The notes under the pieces are model-generated. The model had not been told where the DNA came from. It worked only from the letters and a program-made list of their open reading frames with translations, and searched no databases. The translations under genes were made by a program, and so were the position numbers. 42,117 nt of DNA from an uncultured Bacilli bacterium (GTDB lineage Bacteria; Bacillota_I; Bacilli_A; RF39; UBA660), in the NCBI GenBank assembly GCA_934149325.1, contig CAKPEJ010000008.1, forward strand, positions 1-42,117. The letters run 5' to 3'. Shown here in pieces: positions 7,857 to 16,120 of the stretch. Position 1 is the first letter of the stretch. Each line of letters begins with the position of its first letter.

Positions 7857-8564
7857 TCACCTCATAAGTTCATATCTAATTGCGCTCATAACAAATATGG
7901 GAGCAGTTTCTGTTCTTAAAATTGTATTTCCTAATGTTACTAGATCAAATCCGTTTTCACCCAATAATTTTTCTTCTTCACAAGTTATTCCACCCTCTGG
8001 GCCAACAACTATAATAATCTTATCACATTTTGTCGAATTTTGTAACACATTTTTTATAGTTTTTAAATTTTCTTTTGTGCTACATAAAATTTTTAAATCA
8101 TACTCTTCATTTATTAACTCTTTCATAGTATGAATTTCACATACTTTTGGAATAATATTTCTATAAGATTGTTCTGCTGCTTCTTTTGTAATTTTATTCC
8201 ATCTTTGAATTTTCTTATCTTCTTTTTTATCAATTTTAACTTTTGATCTACTTGCTGATACTGGTATAAATTCACTTATTCCAAGTTCAACACCCTTTTG
8301 TAAAATAAAATCAGTTTTAGTCTCATTCACAAGTGAAAAAGCAAGTGTAACATATATTTCAGGCTCATTATTAACCGATAATTTCTTACAAACTGAATAT
8401 ACTACTTCACTACTATTTACTACATCTAAATTACATAAAAATACTTCTTTGTTCCATACTATTTCTATATGATCATCTTTTTTCATTCTCATAACCTTAG
8501 TAATATGGTACTTATCATCTTTAGATATTTCTAATTTTTCATTAATAGCAAAGTATCTCTGCAT
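7857..8564 (-). CDS. rsmE: 16S rRNA m3U1498 methyltransferase RsmE
   Basis: SPOUT-class methyltransferase making m3U1498 in 16S rRNA, 235 aa. The N-terminal PUA-like part carries HITKVMRMKKDD, and the C-terminal knot domain has the signatures VVGPEGGIT, LGNTILRTETAP and AIRYELMR. Start ATG has GGTGAT upstream. First gene of its operon, with a promoter at 8582-8610; in B. subtilis rsmE also precedes mtaB. Confidence 0.96.
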   Translation of the reverse strand: MQRYFAINEKLEISKDDKYHITKVMRMKKDDHIEIVWNKEVFLCNLDVVNSSEVVYSVCKKLSVNNEPEIYVTLAFSLVNETKTDFILQKGVELGISEFIPVSASRSKVKIDKKEDKKIQRWNKITKEAAEQSYRNIIPKVCEIHTMKELINEEYDLKILCSTKENLKTIKNVLQNSTKCDKIIIVVGPEGGITCEEEKLLGENGFDLVTLGNTILRTETAPIFVMSAIRYELMR

Positions 8565-8581
8565 TTTCTATCACCAAAATT

Positions 8582-8610
8582 ATTATAAAATAAGTAAATG
8601 ATTAAAACAA
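8582..8610 (-). promoter_or_regulatory. Promoter of rsmE
   Basis: Minus-strand TTGTTT (8605-8610), a 17-base spacer and TATAAT (8582-8587), about 18 bases before the rsmE start. Confidence 0.65.
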
Positions 8611-8670
8611 TAAATTTTACGAACATTTTAATATTTTGACACTTCTTTACTAGCAAATATTGTAGTATTT

Positions 8671-8679
8671 TGTTATAAT
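8671..8679 (+). promoter_or_regulatory. Extended -10 promoter of the AAA+ gene
   Basis: Plus-strand TGT-TATAAT at 8671-8679, about 24 bases before the start. No good -35 at 17 bases. A perfect TTGACA at 8637-8642 is too far upstream for this -10 and could serve a second promoter with a poor -10. Confidence 0.6.
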
Positions 8680-8702
8680 TATAAAGAGATAGGAGAATTT
8701 TT

Positions 8703-9788
8703 ATGGATAATGAATTTCAAGATATATTTAAAAGTCAAATAAATGATGAAAGTGACAATGATTTTACAGAAACAAAAAAAGAAGAATTGCCTACTATTGA
8801 TCCTGATTTTGAAAAAACAAATAATAATGTAGTTAATAATCAAAATAATAATATAATTAACAAGAATGAAAATAATAATGAAGAATTTAGTATTCTAAAA
8901 GCATATGGCGAAGATCTTACAAAGAAAAAATATATTACAAATCCTGCAATTGCAAGAGATGAAGAAATCAAAAAAATGGTGTTAATTTTATTAAGCCCAG
9001 AAAAATCTGTAGTTTTAACAGGTAAAGCTGGTATTGGTAAAACTTCAATAGTTGAAGGATTAAGTTATAGAATTCAAAATGGAGATATTCCAAATGCATT
9101 AAAGAATTATGAAATAATAAAAATTAATACTTCTTCACTTCTTGGAACATATATGAAAAATGGTGTTGAAGAATCAAAACTTCAAACTCTTATTTCTGAA
9201 GTAATTAATAAAGAAAATTTAATTTTGTTCATTGATGAAATTCATACCTTAGTTACTGCATCAAGAAACGGAGAAGTTGATTTTATAAATATGTTAAAAC
9301 CTGGTCTAGATAGAGGTACTATAAAAATAATTGGTGCAACTACTACTCAAGAATATGAAGAATTCTTGTTAAAAGATAAGGCTTTCTTAAGACGTTTTGA
9401 AAGAGTTGAAGTTGAAGAACCAGATCAAGAAACAACTGTTAAAATTTTAATGGGTTCATTAAAGAAAATAGAATATGCAACTGGAGTAAAATTTCCATAT
9501 ACAAATTGGGTTTTAGAGCTTGTATGTAAATTCATAGTTAATATGACAAGTGAATATAAAAGAGTTTATGAAAATGGATCTAGGTATCCAGATGTTTCTT
9601 TAGCACTTTTTTCTAAATGCTTTACATATGCAAGATTTGAAAACTCTGATGTTGTCACATTTAAACACATTTACGAGGCTATAGTAAATTGTACAAGTGT
9701 ATATGACGATGTTATAAAAAAAGAGCTTCCTGTATTTAAAGAAACTTTTAAAGAATGGTTAGATAAAGAAAAAGTAGAAATGAAATAA
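8703..9788 (+). CDS. Single-domain Clp-type AAA+ ATPase
   Basis: A 361-residue AAA+ protein most like the first ATPase domain (D1) of ClpA/ClpB/ClpC. It shows Walker A GKAGIGKT (107-114), Walker B LILFIDE (173-179), sensor-1 GATT (211-214) and the paired arginine-finger residues RR (230-231) in KAFLRRFERVEV. The first 65 residues are acidic and asparagine-rich, probably disordered. There is no Clp N-domain, no middle domain, no second ATPase domain and no ClpP-binding loop, so it is not a ClpP partner of the usual kind. AGGAGA precedes the ATG. It is one of only three plus-strand genes here and has its own promoter. Its substrate is unknown. Confidence 0.8.
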   Translation: MDNEFQDIFKSQINDESDNDFTETKKEELPTIDPDFEKTNNNVVNNQNNNIINKNENNNEEFSILKAYGEDLTKKKYITNPAIARDEEIKKMVLILLSPEKSVVLTGKAGIGKTSIVEGLSYRIQNGDIPNALKNYEIIKINTSSLLGTYMKNGVEESKLQTLISEVINKENLILFIDEIHTLVTASRNGEVDFINMLKPGLDRGTIKIIGATTTQEYEEFLLKDKAFLRRFERVEVEEPDQETTVKILMGSLKKIEYATGVKFPYTNWVLELVCKFIVNMTSEYKRVYENGSRYPDVSLALFSKCFTYARFENSDVVTFKHIYEAIVNCTSVYDDVIKKELPVFKETFKEWLDKEKVEMK

Positions 9789-9802
9789 TTTCTATTTTTT
9801 TT

Positions 9803-9829
9803 ACAAAAAAAATGAACATTAAGTTCATT
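9803..9829 (-). terminator. Terminator after efp, possibly bidirectional
   Basis: Stem AATGAAC / GTTCATT (9811-9817 and 9823-9829) with loop ATTAA. On the minus strand it is followed by TTTTTTTT. The AAA+ gene ends 22 bases away on the other strand and may use the same hairpin. Confidence 0.8.
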
Positions 9830-10391
9830 ATTTTCTTGATACATATTTTCCATCTTTTGATGAAACAATAATTTCATCACCTTCATTTATGAATAAAGGT
9901 ACTTTTACAACTAATCCATTTTCAAGTTCAGCATCTTTCATAGCACCTGAAGATGTATTACCTTTTACAGCATCAGTAGTTGATGTTACTTTATATTCAA
10001 TTTTATCAGGTAAATTTAAACCTATTAATTCATCATTATTAAAATAAACTAATTCTACTTCTAAATTTTCCTTTAAATATTTCTTTTCATTTTCAATTGT
10101 TTTAGCATCTAAATCTACTTGTTCATAAGTACTCATATCCATAAAATTGTATGAATCACCAGTAGTATATAAATATTGCATTGTTTTCTTAGAAATATTT
10201 GCTTTTTCTATTTTAATATTTGTATTAAGTGTTTTTTCTAATGTAGTATTAGTTCTTAAATTCTTTAGTTTCATCTTCATAAATGCAGAACCTTTACCAG
10301 GTTTAACATGTAAAAATTCAACTATTTGATATATTTGACCATCAAGTATAATTGTCATACCATTTTTTATATCATTAATATCAATCATCAT
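9828..10391 (-). CDS. efp: Elongation factor P
   Basis: EF-P binds stalled ribosomes between the P and E sites and speeds peptide bond formation at polyproline. Length 187 aa. The KOW-like N-terminal domain has the loop KPGKGSAF with the tip lysine that is modified in many bacteria; the two OB-fold domains follow (YNFMDMSTYEQ and GLNLPDKIEYKV). Two adjacent ATG codons (10391, 10388) follow GGAGGG; 10391 is used. Third gene of the rpmG-ldh-efp run. Confidence 0.96.
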   Translation of the reverse strand: MMIDINDIKNGMTIILDGQIYQIVEFLHVKPGKGSAFMKMKLKNLRTNTTLEKTLNTNIKIEKANISKKTMQYLYTTGDSYNFMDMSTYEQVDLDAKTIENEKKYLKENLEVELVYFNNDELIGLNLPDKIEYKVTSTTDAVKGNTSSGAMKDAELENGLVVKVPLFINEGDEIIVSSKDGKYVSRK

Positions 10392-10396
10392 AATTA

Positions 10397-11299
10397 TCAA
10401 CCCTCCAAATTTCTAATAGCATTTCTAATAACAGCTTTAGAATTTTCAAATTTTATATTTTCTTCATTACTAAGAGTCATTTTCATTACACCTTTTATTC
10501 CATCAGAATTAATTACTGATGGATATCCTATATATATTTCTTCTACAGGTGAAGATACAGTTAAAATTAACTCTTCATTATTTAATATAGAATTAGTTAT
10601 TTTTGTTAAACACATACCTATTGCATAACTTGTTTCACCTTTATAATTGATTATTTTGTAAGCTAAATTTTTAACTTCATCTTCAATTATATTCATATCA
10701 TTTTTAGAAATAAAATTATCTACTTTAAGATTTCCTACTTCTGCTTTTGACCATAAAACAAATTCACTATCTCCATGCTCACCAATAACACTTGCATGTA
10801 TATTACTTGGATTTATTTGTAATTTATTTGATAATATATATTTTAATCTTGTAGTATCAATAATAGTTCCACTACCAATAATCTTATTAGATGTAAAATT
10901 AGAATATTTACGAACTAAATATGCCATAACATCTACAGGGTTAGTTGCTACTAAGAAAATTCCTTTAAAACCTGAATCAACAACATTTAAAGTAATATTT
11001 TTAATTACTTTATCATTTTTGTTAATTAAATCCATTCTTGTTTCATTTTTTTCTTGATTAGCGCCCGCAGTAATAACAACTATGTTTGCATTTTTACAAT
11101 CACTATACTCTCCAGCTCTTACATTTATTTTGTGTGATGAGAAAATAGATGCATGATTTAAATCCATTACCTCACCTAACACTTTTTCTCTATTAATATC
11201 TATTAGAACTAATTCATCAACTCTTATATTTTGATTAACTAAGGCATAAGCATATGCCATGCCTACATTACCACATCCAATTATAACAACTCTATTCAT
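10397..11299 (-). CDS. ldh: L-lactate dehydrogenase
   Basis: NAD-dependent reduction of pyruvate to L-lactate, restoring NAD+ in fermentation. The 300 residues show the nucleotide-binding GCGNVGMAYA at the N-terminus, the mobile loop AGANQEKNETRMDL (glutamine marks lactate over malate dehydrogenase), NPVDVMAYL, SGTIIDTTRLKY and the active-site GEHGDSEFVLWS with the catalytic histidine. Lies between rpmG and efp, an unusual partnership suggesting growth-linked expression (inference). Confidence 0.94.
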   Translation of the reverse strand: MNRVVIIGCGNVGMAYAYALVNQNIRVDELVLIDINREKVLGEVMDLNHASIFSSHKINVRAGEYSDCKNANIVVITAGANQEKNETRMDLINKNDKVIKNITLNVVDSGFKGIFLVATNPVDVMAYLVRKYSNFTSNKIIGSGTIIDTTRLKYILSNKLQINPSNIHASVIGEHGDSEFVLWSKAEVGNLKVDNFISKNDMNIIEDEVKNLAYKIINYKGETSYAIGMCLTKITNSILNNEELILTVSSPVEEIYIGYPSVINSDGIKGVMKMTLSNEENIKFENSKAVIRNAIRNLEG

Positions 11300-11329
11300 T
11301 CCTTTTTATCCTTCCAAAAGAAAAATTTA

Positions 11330-11518
11330 TTATTTCTTTTCTTTATGTATAGTATGTTTTCCGCAAGTTGGACAGAATTTATTAATTTCTAAACGTTCTG
11401 GTGTATTATTTTTGTTTTTTTGAACAAAATGATTTTCTCTTGAAACTCTATCATTTTCTTTACAAACAGTACATTCTAATGCTACATAACCTCTAGCACC
11501 TTTTTTTGATTTTGCCAT
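11330..11518 (-). CDS. rpmG: Large ribosomal subunit protein bL33, zinc-binding form
   Basis: 50S protein bL33. The 62 residues include CTVC and CPTC, the two zinc pairs of the C+ paralogue type, and the conserved NTPERLEINKFCP. It is about a dozen residues longer than usual: an N-terminal MAKSKKGARGYVALE and a small insertion precede the core. AGGAGGAG ribosome binding site. First gene of rpmG-ldh-efp. Confidence 0.95.
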   Translation of the reverse strand: MAKSKKGARGYVALECTVCKENDRVSRENHFVQKNKNNTPERLEINKFCPTCGKHTIHKEKK

Positions 11519-11549
11519 AAACTTCTCCTCCTCTTCAATTAACTATTAA

Positions 11550-11577
11550 ATTATACCATATTATTTCAAAATTTCAA
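11550..11577 (-). promoter_or_regulatory. Promoter of rpmG-ldh-efp
   Basis: Minus-strand TTGAAA (11572-11577), a 16-base spacer ending TGG, and TATAAT (11550-11555). The -35 lies inside the last codons of the upstream PBP gene. Confidence 0.75.
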
Positions 11578-13615
11578 ATACTTTATTTGATACTCTAGAA
11601 CTTATTTTTAAATTAACTGGAGAAGTATATTTACTATCCTTGCTATATCTTACATTTGGAGATAGAACAACTATAGAATATTTTGGATTATCATAAGGTG
11701 CAAAACCAATAAATCCTTTAGATAATGTTTCAACATCTATATATCCGTCACCATCCACATCATAAAAACTTTGACTTGTTCCTGTTTTACCAGCAGCATC
11801 TACCTGATTTCCCATATAACCATATCCTGTTGCATGCATAACAGCCTTAAAACCTTCTCTTATTCTGTCAATATATTTAGAATCTATATTAACTTTACCA
11901 AGTAATTTTGGTTCATTTTTTATTTGTACTTTACCAAGTGAATCAGAATTACTTCCTTTCCTTACTTCTTTTAATAAATGAAGCTGATATCTATCACCTT
12001 TTGCCGCAATTGTACTTATATATTGTGCGATTTGAATTGGTGTATAAGTATCATATTGACCAATTGCTAAATCTAAAAGAGTTCCTGGATTATCATTAAC
12101 ACCTGTTGTACCATATGATTCAACAGGTAAATCAATATTAGTTTTTTCTCCTAAACCATATTCTTTAAAAGTTGTTCTATATAATTTAAATGAATCATCA
12201 CCTTTTGGAAGTGAGATATTATATCTATAATTTGTACCAAGAGTTTTTATAGCTATTTTATATTGATAAGAATTAGATGAATATGCAAGTGCATTTATAT
12301 CATCCAAAACTCCTAAATGATCTGTCCATGAACACTTTGCAATCGCACCAGAAATCTTTACGCATTCATCTACCATTTTTGTGCCTATATCAATCGCACC
12401 TGATTTATATCCAACAGTCATTGATGCACCTTTTACTATTGAACCTGGAGTTACTGGATTAGTTAATATTGATGGAGTATTATCATATACTTTATATTCT
12501 CCATTATCATTTACAACTTGCTTTGATGCCATCGCAAGTATCTCACCTGTTTCTGGTTCTGTAACAACTACTCTTGATCCATCATAATAAATCGTATTAA
12601 TATCATTTTTTTTCGCATTAACAATTTCTTCTGTTAATATGTTTTCTACTTCTTTTTGAATATTAATATCAATTGTTAAAACAATATCATTACCTCTAAC
12701 ACCTTCTTCAAGTAATGTATAAGAATTATCATTATTAAGTGCATATACAGCTTTTTTTCCTTTTAATTCATCCTCATATTGATATTCTAAATAAGTAACT
12801 CCTACTCTATCATTTAACTCATATCCAAGTTTTAAATATTTATCTTTAAGCTCTTTGGGTATACCAGATGAACTATTAGAAACATTACCTAAAATTGTTC
12901 TAAATACATCACCATATAAATATTTTCTTTCCCATTCTAATTTTATATTTACCCCATTAAGAGAAGATATATGTTCACCAACATATGCATATTCTGAATC
13001 AGTCGCATCTGTTTTAATTATTTTTTCATCATAAAAATATCCATTATTCATAAGAAAATAAATATAAGCAGCTTCTCTATCAATAGAAGAATAAGAATTT
13101 AATTCATCAGAAGAGATTCTTTCTAATTTCAACTTTTCTATTTCTCCATTAGTTATTTTTCTTTCTTTTAATAATTGCCATTCTTTTTTTGTTATTTTAC
13201 TATCTACTTTTTCTTTATTATTTACATAATAAAACTCTCTTAAATTTATATCTTCTAATTTTGATGAATCAACTTCTATATTTTTCGAAAGCAAATAAGC
13301 TGTATCTATTAAATCTTTAGTAGAGGTTCCATTTACCCTCCTGTAATAAATTGTTTTAACACCTACATTATCTACAAGTAAATTATAATTTCTATCAAAT
13401 ATTCTTCCCCTTGGTACTGATGAACTAGTTACTGTTTTTACAGTTAGTGAATCTAAACTTTTTTTATAACTTGTACTATTTAATATTTGAACATTGTATA
13501 ATCTATAAATTATTATTAAAAATAATACTATAGTAACAATCATTATATTCATAAATCTAACATTTGTTATATGATTAAAATTAACTTTTTTTCTTATTTG
13601 CTTCTTTAAATTCAT
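11561..13615 (-). CDS. Class B penicillin-binding protein (transpeptidase, PBP2/PbpA-H type)
   Basis: Membrane-anchored DD-transpeptidase that cross-links peptidoglycan during elongation. Of 684 residues, 22-40 form a membrane anchor, followed by the dimerisation/pedestal region (SVPRGRIFDRN at 66-76) and a transpeptidase domain. Active-site motifs are SIVK (S392 nucleophile, K395), SSN (446-448) and KTG (610-612). PGSIVKGAS is closest to elongation PBPs such as B. subtilis PbpA/PbpH (recalled, not aligned). Unusual: right after KTGTSQS comes a loop D619-x-D-x-D-G-x-x-D627-x-x-T of the calcium-binding EF-hand/dockerin kind. GGAGG precedes the ATG; no convincing promoter seen in the 65 bases upstream. 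Confidence 0.93.
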   Translation of the reverse strand: MNLKKQIRKKVNFNHITNVRFMNIMIVTIVLFLIIIYRLYNVQILNSTSYKKSLDSLTVKTVTSSSVPRGRIFDRNYNLLVDNVGVKTIYYRRVNGTSTKDLIDTAYLLSKNIEVDSSKLEDINLREFYYVNNKEKVDSKITKKEWQLLKERKITNGEIEKLKLERISSDELNSYSSIDREAAYIYFLMNNGYFYDEKIIKTDATDSEYAYVGEHISSLNGVNIKLEWERKYLYGDVFRTILGNVSNSSSGIPKELKDKYLKLGYELNDRVGVTYLEYQYEDELKGKKAVYALNNDNSYTLLEEGVRGNDIVLTIDINIQKEVENILTEEIVNAKKNDINTIYYDGSRVVVTEPETGEILAMASKQVVNDNGEYKVYDNTPSILTNPVTPGSIVKGASMTVGYKSGAIDIGTKMVDECVKISGAIAKCSWTDHLGVLDDINALAYSSNSYQYKIAIKTLGTNYRYNISLPKGDDSFKLYRTTFKEYGLGEKTNIDLPVESYGTTGVNDNPGTLLDLAIGQYDTYTPIQIAQYISTIAAKGDRYQLHLLKEVRKGSNSDSLGKVQIKNEPKLLGKVNIDSKYIDRIREGFKAVMHATGYGYMGNQVDAAGKTGTSQSFYDVDGDGYIDVETLSKGFIGFAPYDNPKYSIVVLSPNVRYSKDSKYTSPVNLKISSRVSNKVFEILK

Positions 13616-13689
13616 AGTTATTCCTCCATTTTATAGTTTGTATCATACTAAGATTAATATTACATATAATTTATCAAGAGGTGGTATTT

Positions 13690-13947
13690 TTGAACGATTA
13701 TATAATAAGTAAATATATAAATAACATTACATTAAATAATATTAACGATTTTGCAAAAAAAGAAGGAATTCTTCTTAAAAATGATGAATTAAATACTATA
13801 AATTTCTACATAAAAAATCATTGGAAGACATTTTATTACGGAAACCCAGAAAATTTGTTTAAGGAACTTAAAGAAAAATTAGAAGAAAAAACTTATAACA
13901 AAGTTATAGAATTATATAATGAATATAAAAAAAGATTAAACAATTAA
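13690..13947 (+). CDS. Small protein, possibly DUF2624-like
   Basis: An 85-residue soluble helical protein with the core INDFAKKEGI and a charged C-terminus (LKEKLEEKTYNKVIELYNEY). It recalls the DUF2624 family (B. subtilis YqfT), of unknown function; the match is by memory of pattern only. The TTG start at 13690 is chosen because AGGTGG stands five bases upstream; a GTG at 13681 would lie inside that site. Convergent with the next gene, overlapping it by four bases. A weak TATAAT at 13665 could be its promoter. Confidence 0.6.
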   Translation: MNDYIISKYINNITLNNINDFAKKEGILLKNDELNTINFYIKNHWKTFYYGNPENLFKELKEKLEEKTYNKVIELYNEYKKRLNN

Positions 13948-14579
13948 TCTTGAATAATCTTTAAACTTTTTAAATTATCTATTATTTCATCTGCTGATGA
14001 TTCTATAAATTTATGTACATTTTTCTGATCTAGAACAACAGTTCTAGCTTTTTCTGAATTTTTTATAATAGTTCCCATTTTTTGAATAATTAAATTTAAC
14101 TTTTTAATCGGTATCTCATCTATTTTAGTTTTTGGTATTACAGGTTCTAAATAAAATAAAGATAAATCTATTTCATATCTTCCTATCAAATCAACATTTA
14201 TATTTGAAAAATCACTATATAAAAGTTTCTTTGCATCAGACTCTTTTACAGTTATAACTGAACCATTTAATAATGTTATACTATCTGTATTAAATAAATC
14301 AGAGGCTACTACTTCTTGCCATAATTTATCTACATATAAATGAATATAATATCCCATCTCAAATGGTTTTTTCATACTTCTTCTATATTTTTTTATAAAC
14401 TTTTCTAAATCTGGAATATTTGATCTAGTATTTTTATAAAAATGAGATTTATATTTTTTCTTTCCAACTTCTTTACTTAAATCAGGTGCGATAGTACCTA
14501 AAAATAATTCTCTTTCATTCATACCTAATTTTTCATTAACTAATTTAGCAATCGCCAAATGCATTACAACTGAAGCCAT
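13944..14579 (-). CDS. Putative zinc-dependent phospholipase C-like hydrolase
   Basis: A 211-residue protein with histidines and aspartates arranged as in zinc-dependent phospholipase C/S1-P1-like families: MHLAIAKLV at the N-terminus, FLGTIAPDLSKE, KSHFYKN and GYYIHLYVDKLW. These would be the metal ligands. No signal peptide is seen, so it is probably intracellular and may act on nucleotides or another phosphoester instead of lipids. Its own promoter lies at 14608-14616, and GGCGGTGAAG precedes the ATG. Family call is moderate; substrate unknown. Confidence 0.55.
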   Translation of the reverse strand: MASVVMHLAIAKLVNEKLGMNERELFLGTIAPDLSKEVGKKKYKSHFYKNTRSNIPDLEKFIKKYRRSMKKPFEMGYYIHLYVDKLWQEVVASDLFNTDSITLLNGSVITVKESDAKKLLYSDFSNINVDLIGRYEIDLSLFYLEPVIPKTKIDEIPIKKLNLIIQKMGTIIKNSEKARTVVLDQKNVHKFIESSADEIIDNLKSLKIIQD

Positions 14580-14607
14580 ATTTCTTCACCGCCTTATTGT
14601 TAAGTCA

Positions 14608-14616
14608 ATTATAACA
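14608..14616 (-). promoter_or_regulatory. Extended -10 promoter of the hydrolase-like gene
   Basis: Minus-strand TGT-TATAAT. The -35 at 17 bases (TTTATT) is weak. Confidence 0.55.
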
Positions 14617-14663
14617 TAAATTTATTATTTAATAAAACTATGATTATGACTAATTTTTTAATT

Positions 14664-14735
14664 ATTAACACATATTTACATTTTATTACATATTTAATAA
14701 ACGTGTTAAATTTTTCTGATTTTTTTAACATATTT
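14664..14735. repeat. Short repeats in the gap upstream of the hydrolase-like gene
   Basis: Three direct copies of ACATATTT start at 14670, 14688 and 14728, and an inverted pair TTAACAC (14665-14671) / GTGTTAA (14703-14709) spans the first two. The 162-base gap is very AT-rich, so chance is possible; it may be an operator or the 3' structure of the spoIVFB transcript. Confidence 0.3.
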
Positions 14736-14741
14736 TTAAAT

Positions 14742-15509
14742 TCATTTTTTATTACTTATATTATTAAACATTTTCTTTTCTGTTATATACATATTATTTT
14801 TATATATTAAATGTTTTTTATTTCTATACATATTCTTAACATCTTTAACTTTTTTATATTTGGAATATTCAGTTGGATATAATCCTTTTTCAAGTATAAA
14901 TCTTTGATATATAAAATTTTTATTCTTTATATTTATAAATATTTGATATATTAAAAATAAAATAAGTATATAATAACTTGCATCATTATATACATAAAAA
15001 AGTCCAATTATTAAAACTATTATTGATATATATATTGTTGATGTAAAAGATTTTCTAAAATTAATAAATTTATTTAAAAATATATTTAATAGTTTTGATC
15101 CATCTAAAGGAACTATTGGAAGTAAATTAAATAATAAAATACCATAATGATAATTTTTTATAAGTGAAAAAGTATACTCACTTAATAAATACTTTTCATA
15201 CATATATTTACATACTATATAAGTTATTATTTGAAAAACAGGACCCATAATTGTTATAAAAAATTCTTCTTTTAAAGGTTTATCTATTTTTTCTTCAAAT
15301 ATAGTAAGTCCACCAAAAGGATAAAATATTATTTTTTTTACATTCCATTTTAAGAATTTAGCCGCTATAAAATGTCCTAGCTCATGAAACAAAAGAATTA
15401 TAAATATAACTTCTATTTCTTTAAATAATCCTGTAATAAGTGATAAAAAAAGTAAAATAAGAGTGTACTTATTTATTTCTATTTTATTTAATAACTTCTT
15501 TATAATCAA
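14742..15509 (-). CDS. spoIVFB: SpoIVFB-like intramembrane metalloprotease (M50)
   Basis: Site-2-type protease that in B. subtilis cleaves pro-sigma-K in the outer forespore membrane. The 255 residues have about six hydrophobic segments, the zinc motif HELGH (42-46), YPFGGLTIFEE after it, and NLLPIVPLDGSKL with the third-ligand aspartate. The C-terminus is short and lysine-rich and does not look like a complete CBS domain, which the B. subtilis enzyme has. The TTG start has GGAG six bases upstream and lies 26 bases inside spoIVFA, as expected for the pair. Confidence 0.85.
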   Translation of the reverse strand: MIIKKLLNKIEINKYTLILLFLSLITGLFKEIEVIFIILLFHELGHFIAAKFLKWNVKKIIFYPFGGLTIFEEKIDKPLKEEFFITIMGPVFQIITYIVCKYMYEKYLLSEYTFSLIKNYHYGILLFNLLPIVPLDGSKLLNIFLNKFINFRKSFTSTIYISIIVLIIGLFYVYNDASYYILILFLIYQIFINIKNKNFIYQRFILEKGLYPTEYSKYKKVKDVKNMYRNKKHLIYKNNMYITEKKMFNNISNKK

Positions 15510-16086
15510 TTTCTACTCCATCCTTTTGAAATTGCATATATAACGTATTATCTTTTGCTTCACCTATTACTTGATTATCTTCTACATAATCATATAAATT
15601 AACATTTTTATTAGATAGATTACTGTACCATACATCTATTCCATCAGATTGCTGAATTATTATAGTTTCCATGTTATTTTTTACTCCAGAAAAAATAACT
15701 ATGCCACCCTTTATACAAGGTATTAAATAATTATCTGATAAACTTAATTTAACACCTTTATTATATTTAGATAAAGTTTTATATGAAAGTTTTTCACTAA
15801 ATACTTTTTTTGTTTCAAATGCATTTTGAAAAGGTAAAACATTCCCTATATATTTATTATATATTTTTTTCACACTTGCGAAAGAAAAATTTGAATTATA
15901 TACTTTTTGGTATATTTTATTTTTTATTTTAGGGTTTTTATCTGCTACAAAATACATTGATAAAAAAATAATTGTAATAATAAATAGCTTTAATAAAAAA
16001 GATCTAAATCTATTACCATTTTTATTATCTTTTGGCACTTCTTGTTTATTTTTAATTCTCTCTTTAATTATATCTATTTCTCTCAT
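15484..16086 (-). CDS. spoIVFA: SpoIVFA-like regulator with degenerate LytM/M23 domain
   Basis: Membrane partner that holds SpoIVFB inactive until the forespore signals. The 200 residues comprise a charged cytoplasmic N-terminus, one membrane segment at about 31-50, and an extracytoplasmic domain with an M23-like beta fold near the end (IPCIKGGIVIFSG, IIIQQSDGIDVWYSNLS). The metal-ligand histidines of active M23 enzymes are not seen, so it is non-catalytic. Identity rests on this architecture and on overlapping spoIVFB. ATG at 16086 follows AGGTGA. Confidence 0.8.
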   Translation of the reverse strand: MREIDIIKERIKNKQEVPKDNKNGNRFRSFLLKLFIITIIFLSMYFVADKNPKIKNKIYQKVYNSNFSFASVKKIYNKYIGNVLPFQNAFETKKVFSEKLSYKTLSKYNKGVKLSLSDNYLIPCIKGGIVIFSGVKNNMETIIIQQSDGIDVWYSNLSNKNVNLYDYVEDNQVIGEAKDNTLYMQFQKDGVEIDYKEVIK

Positions 16087-16120
16087 ATTATTCACCTACC
16101 AAATAATATGAAAAATTTGA

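Noticed and set aside
12277..12587. Open frames on the plus strand inside the PBP gene
   Set aside because: They are antisense shadows without ribosome binding sites or recognisable protein features; similar cases occur inside most minus-strand genes.
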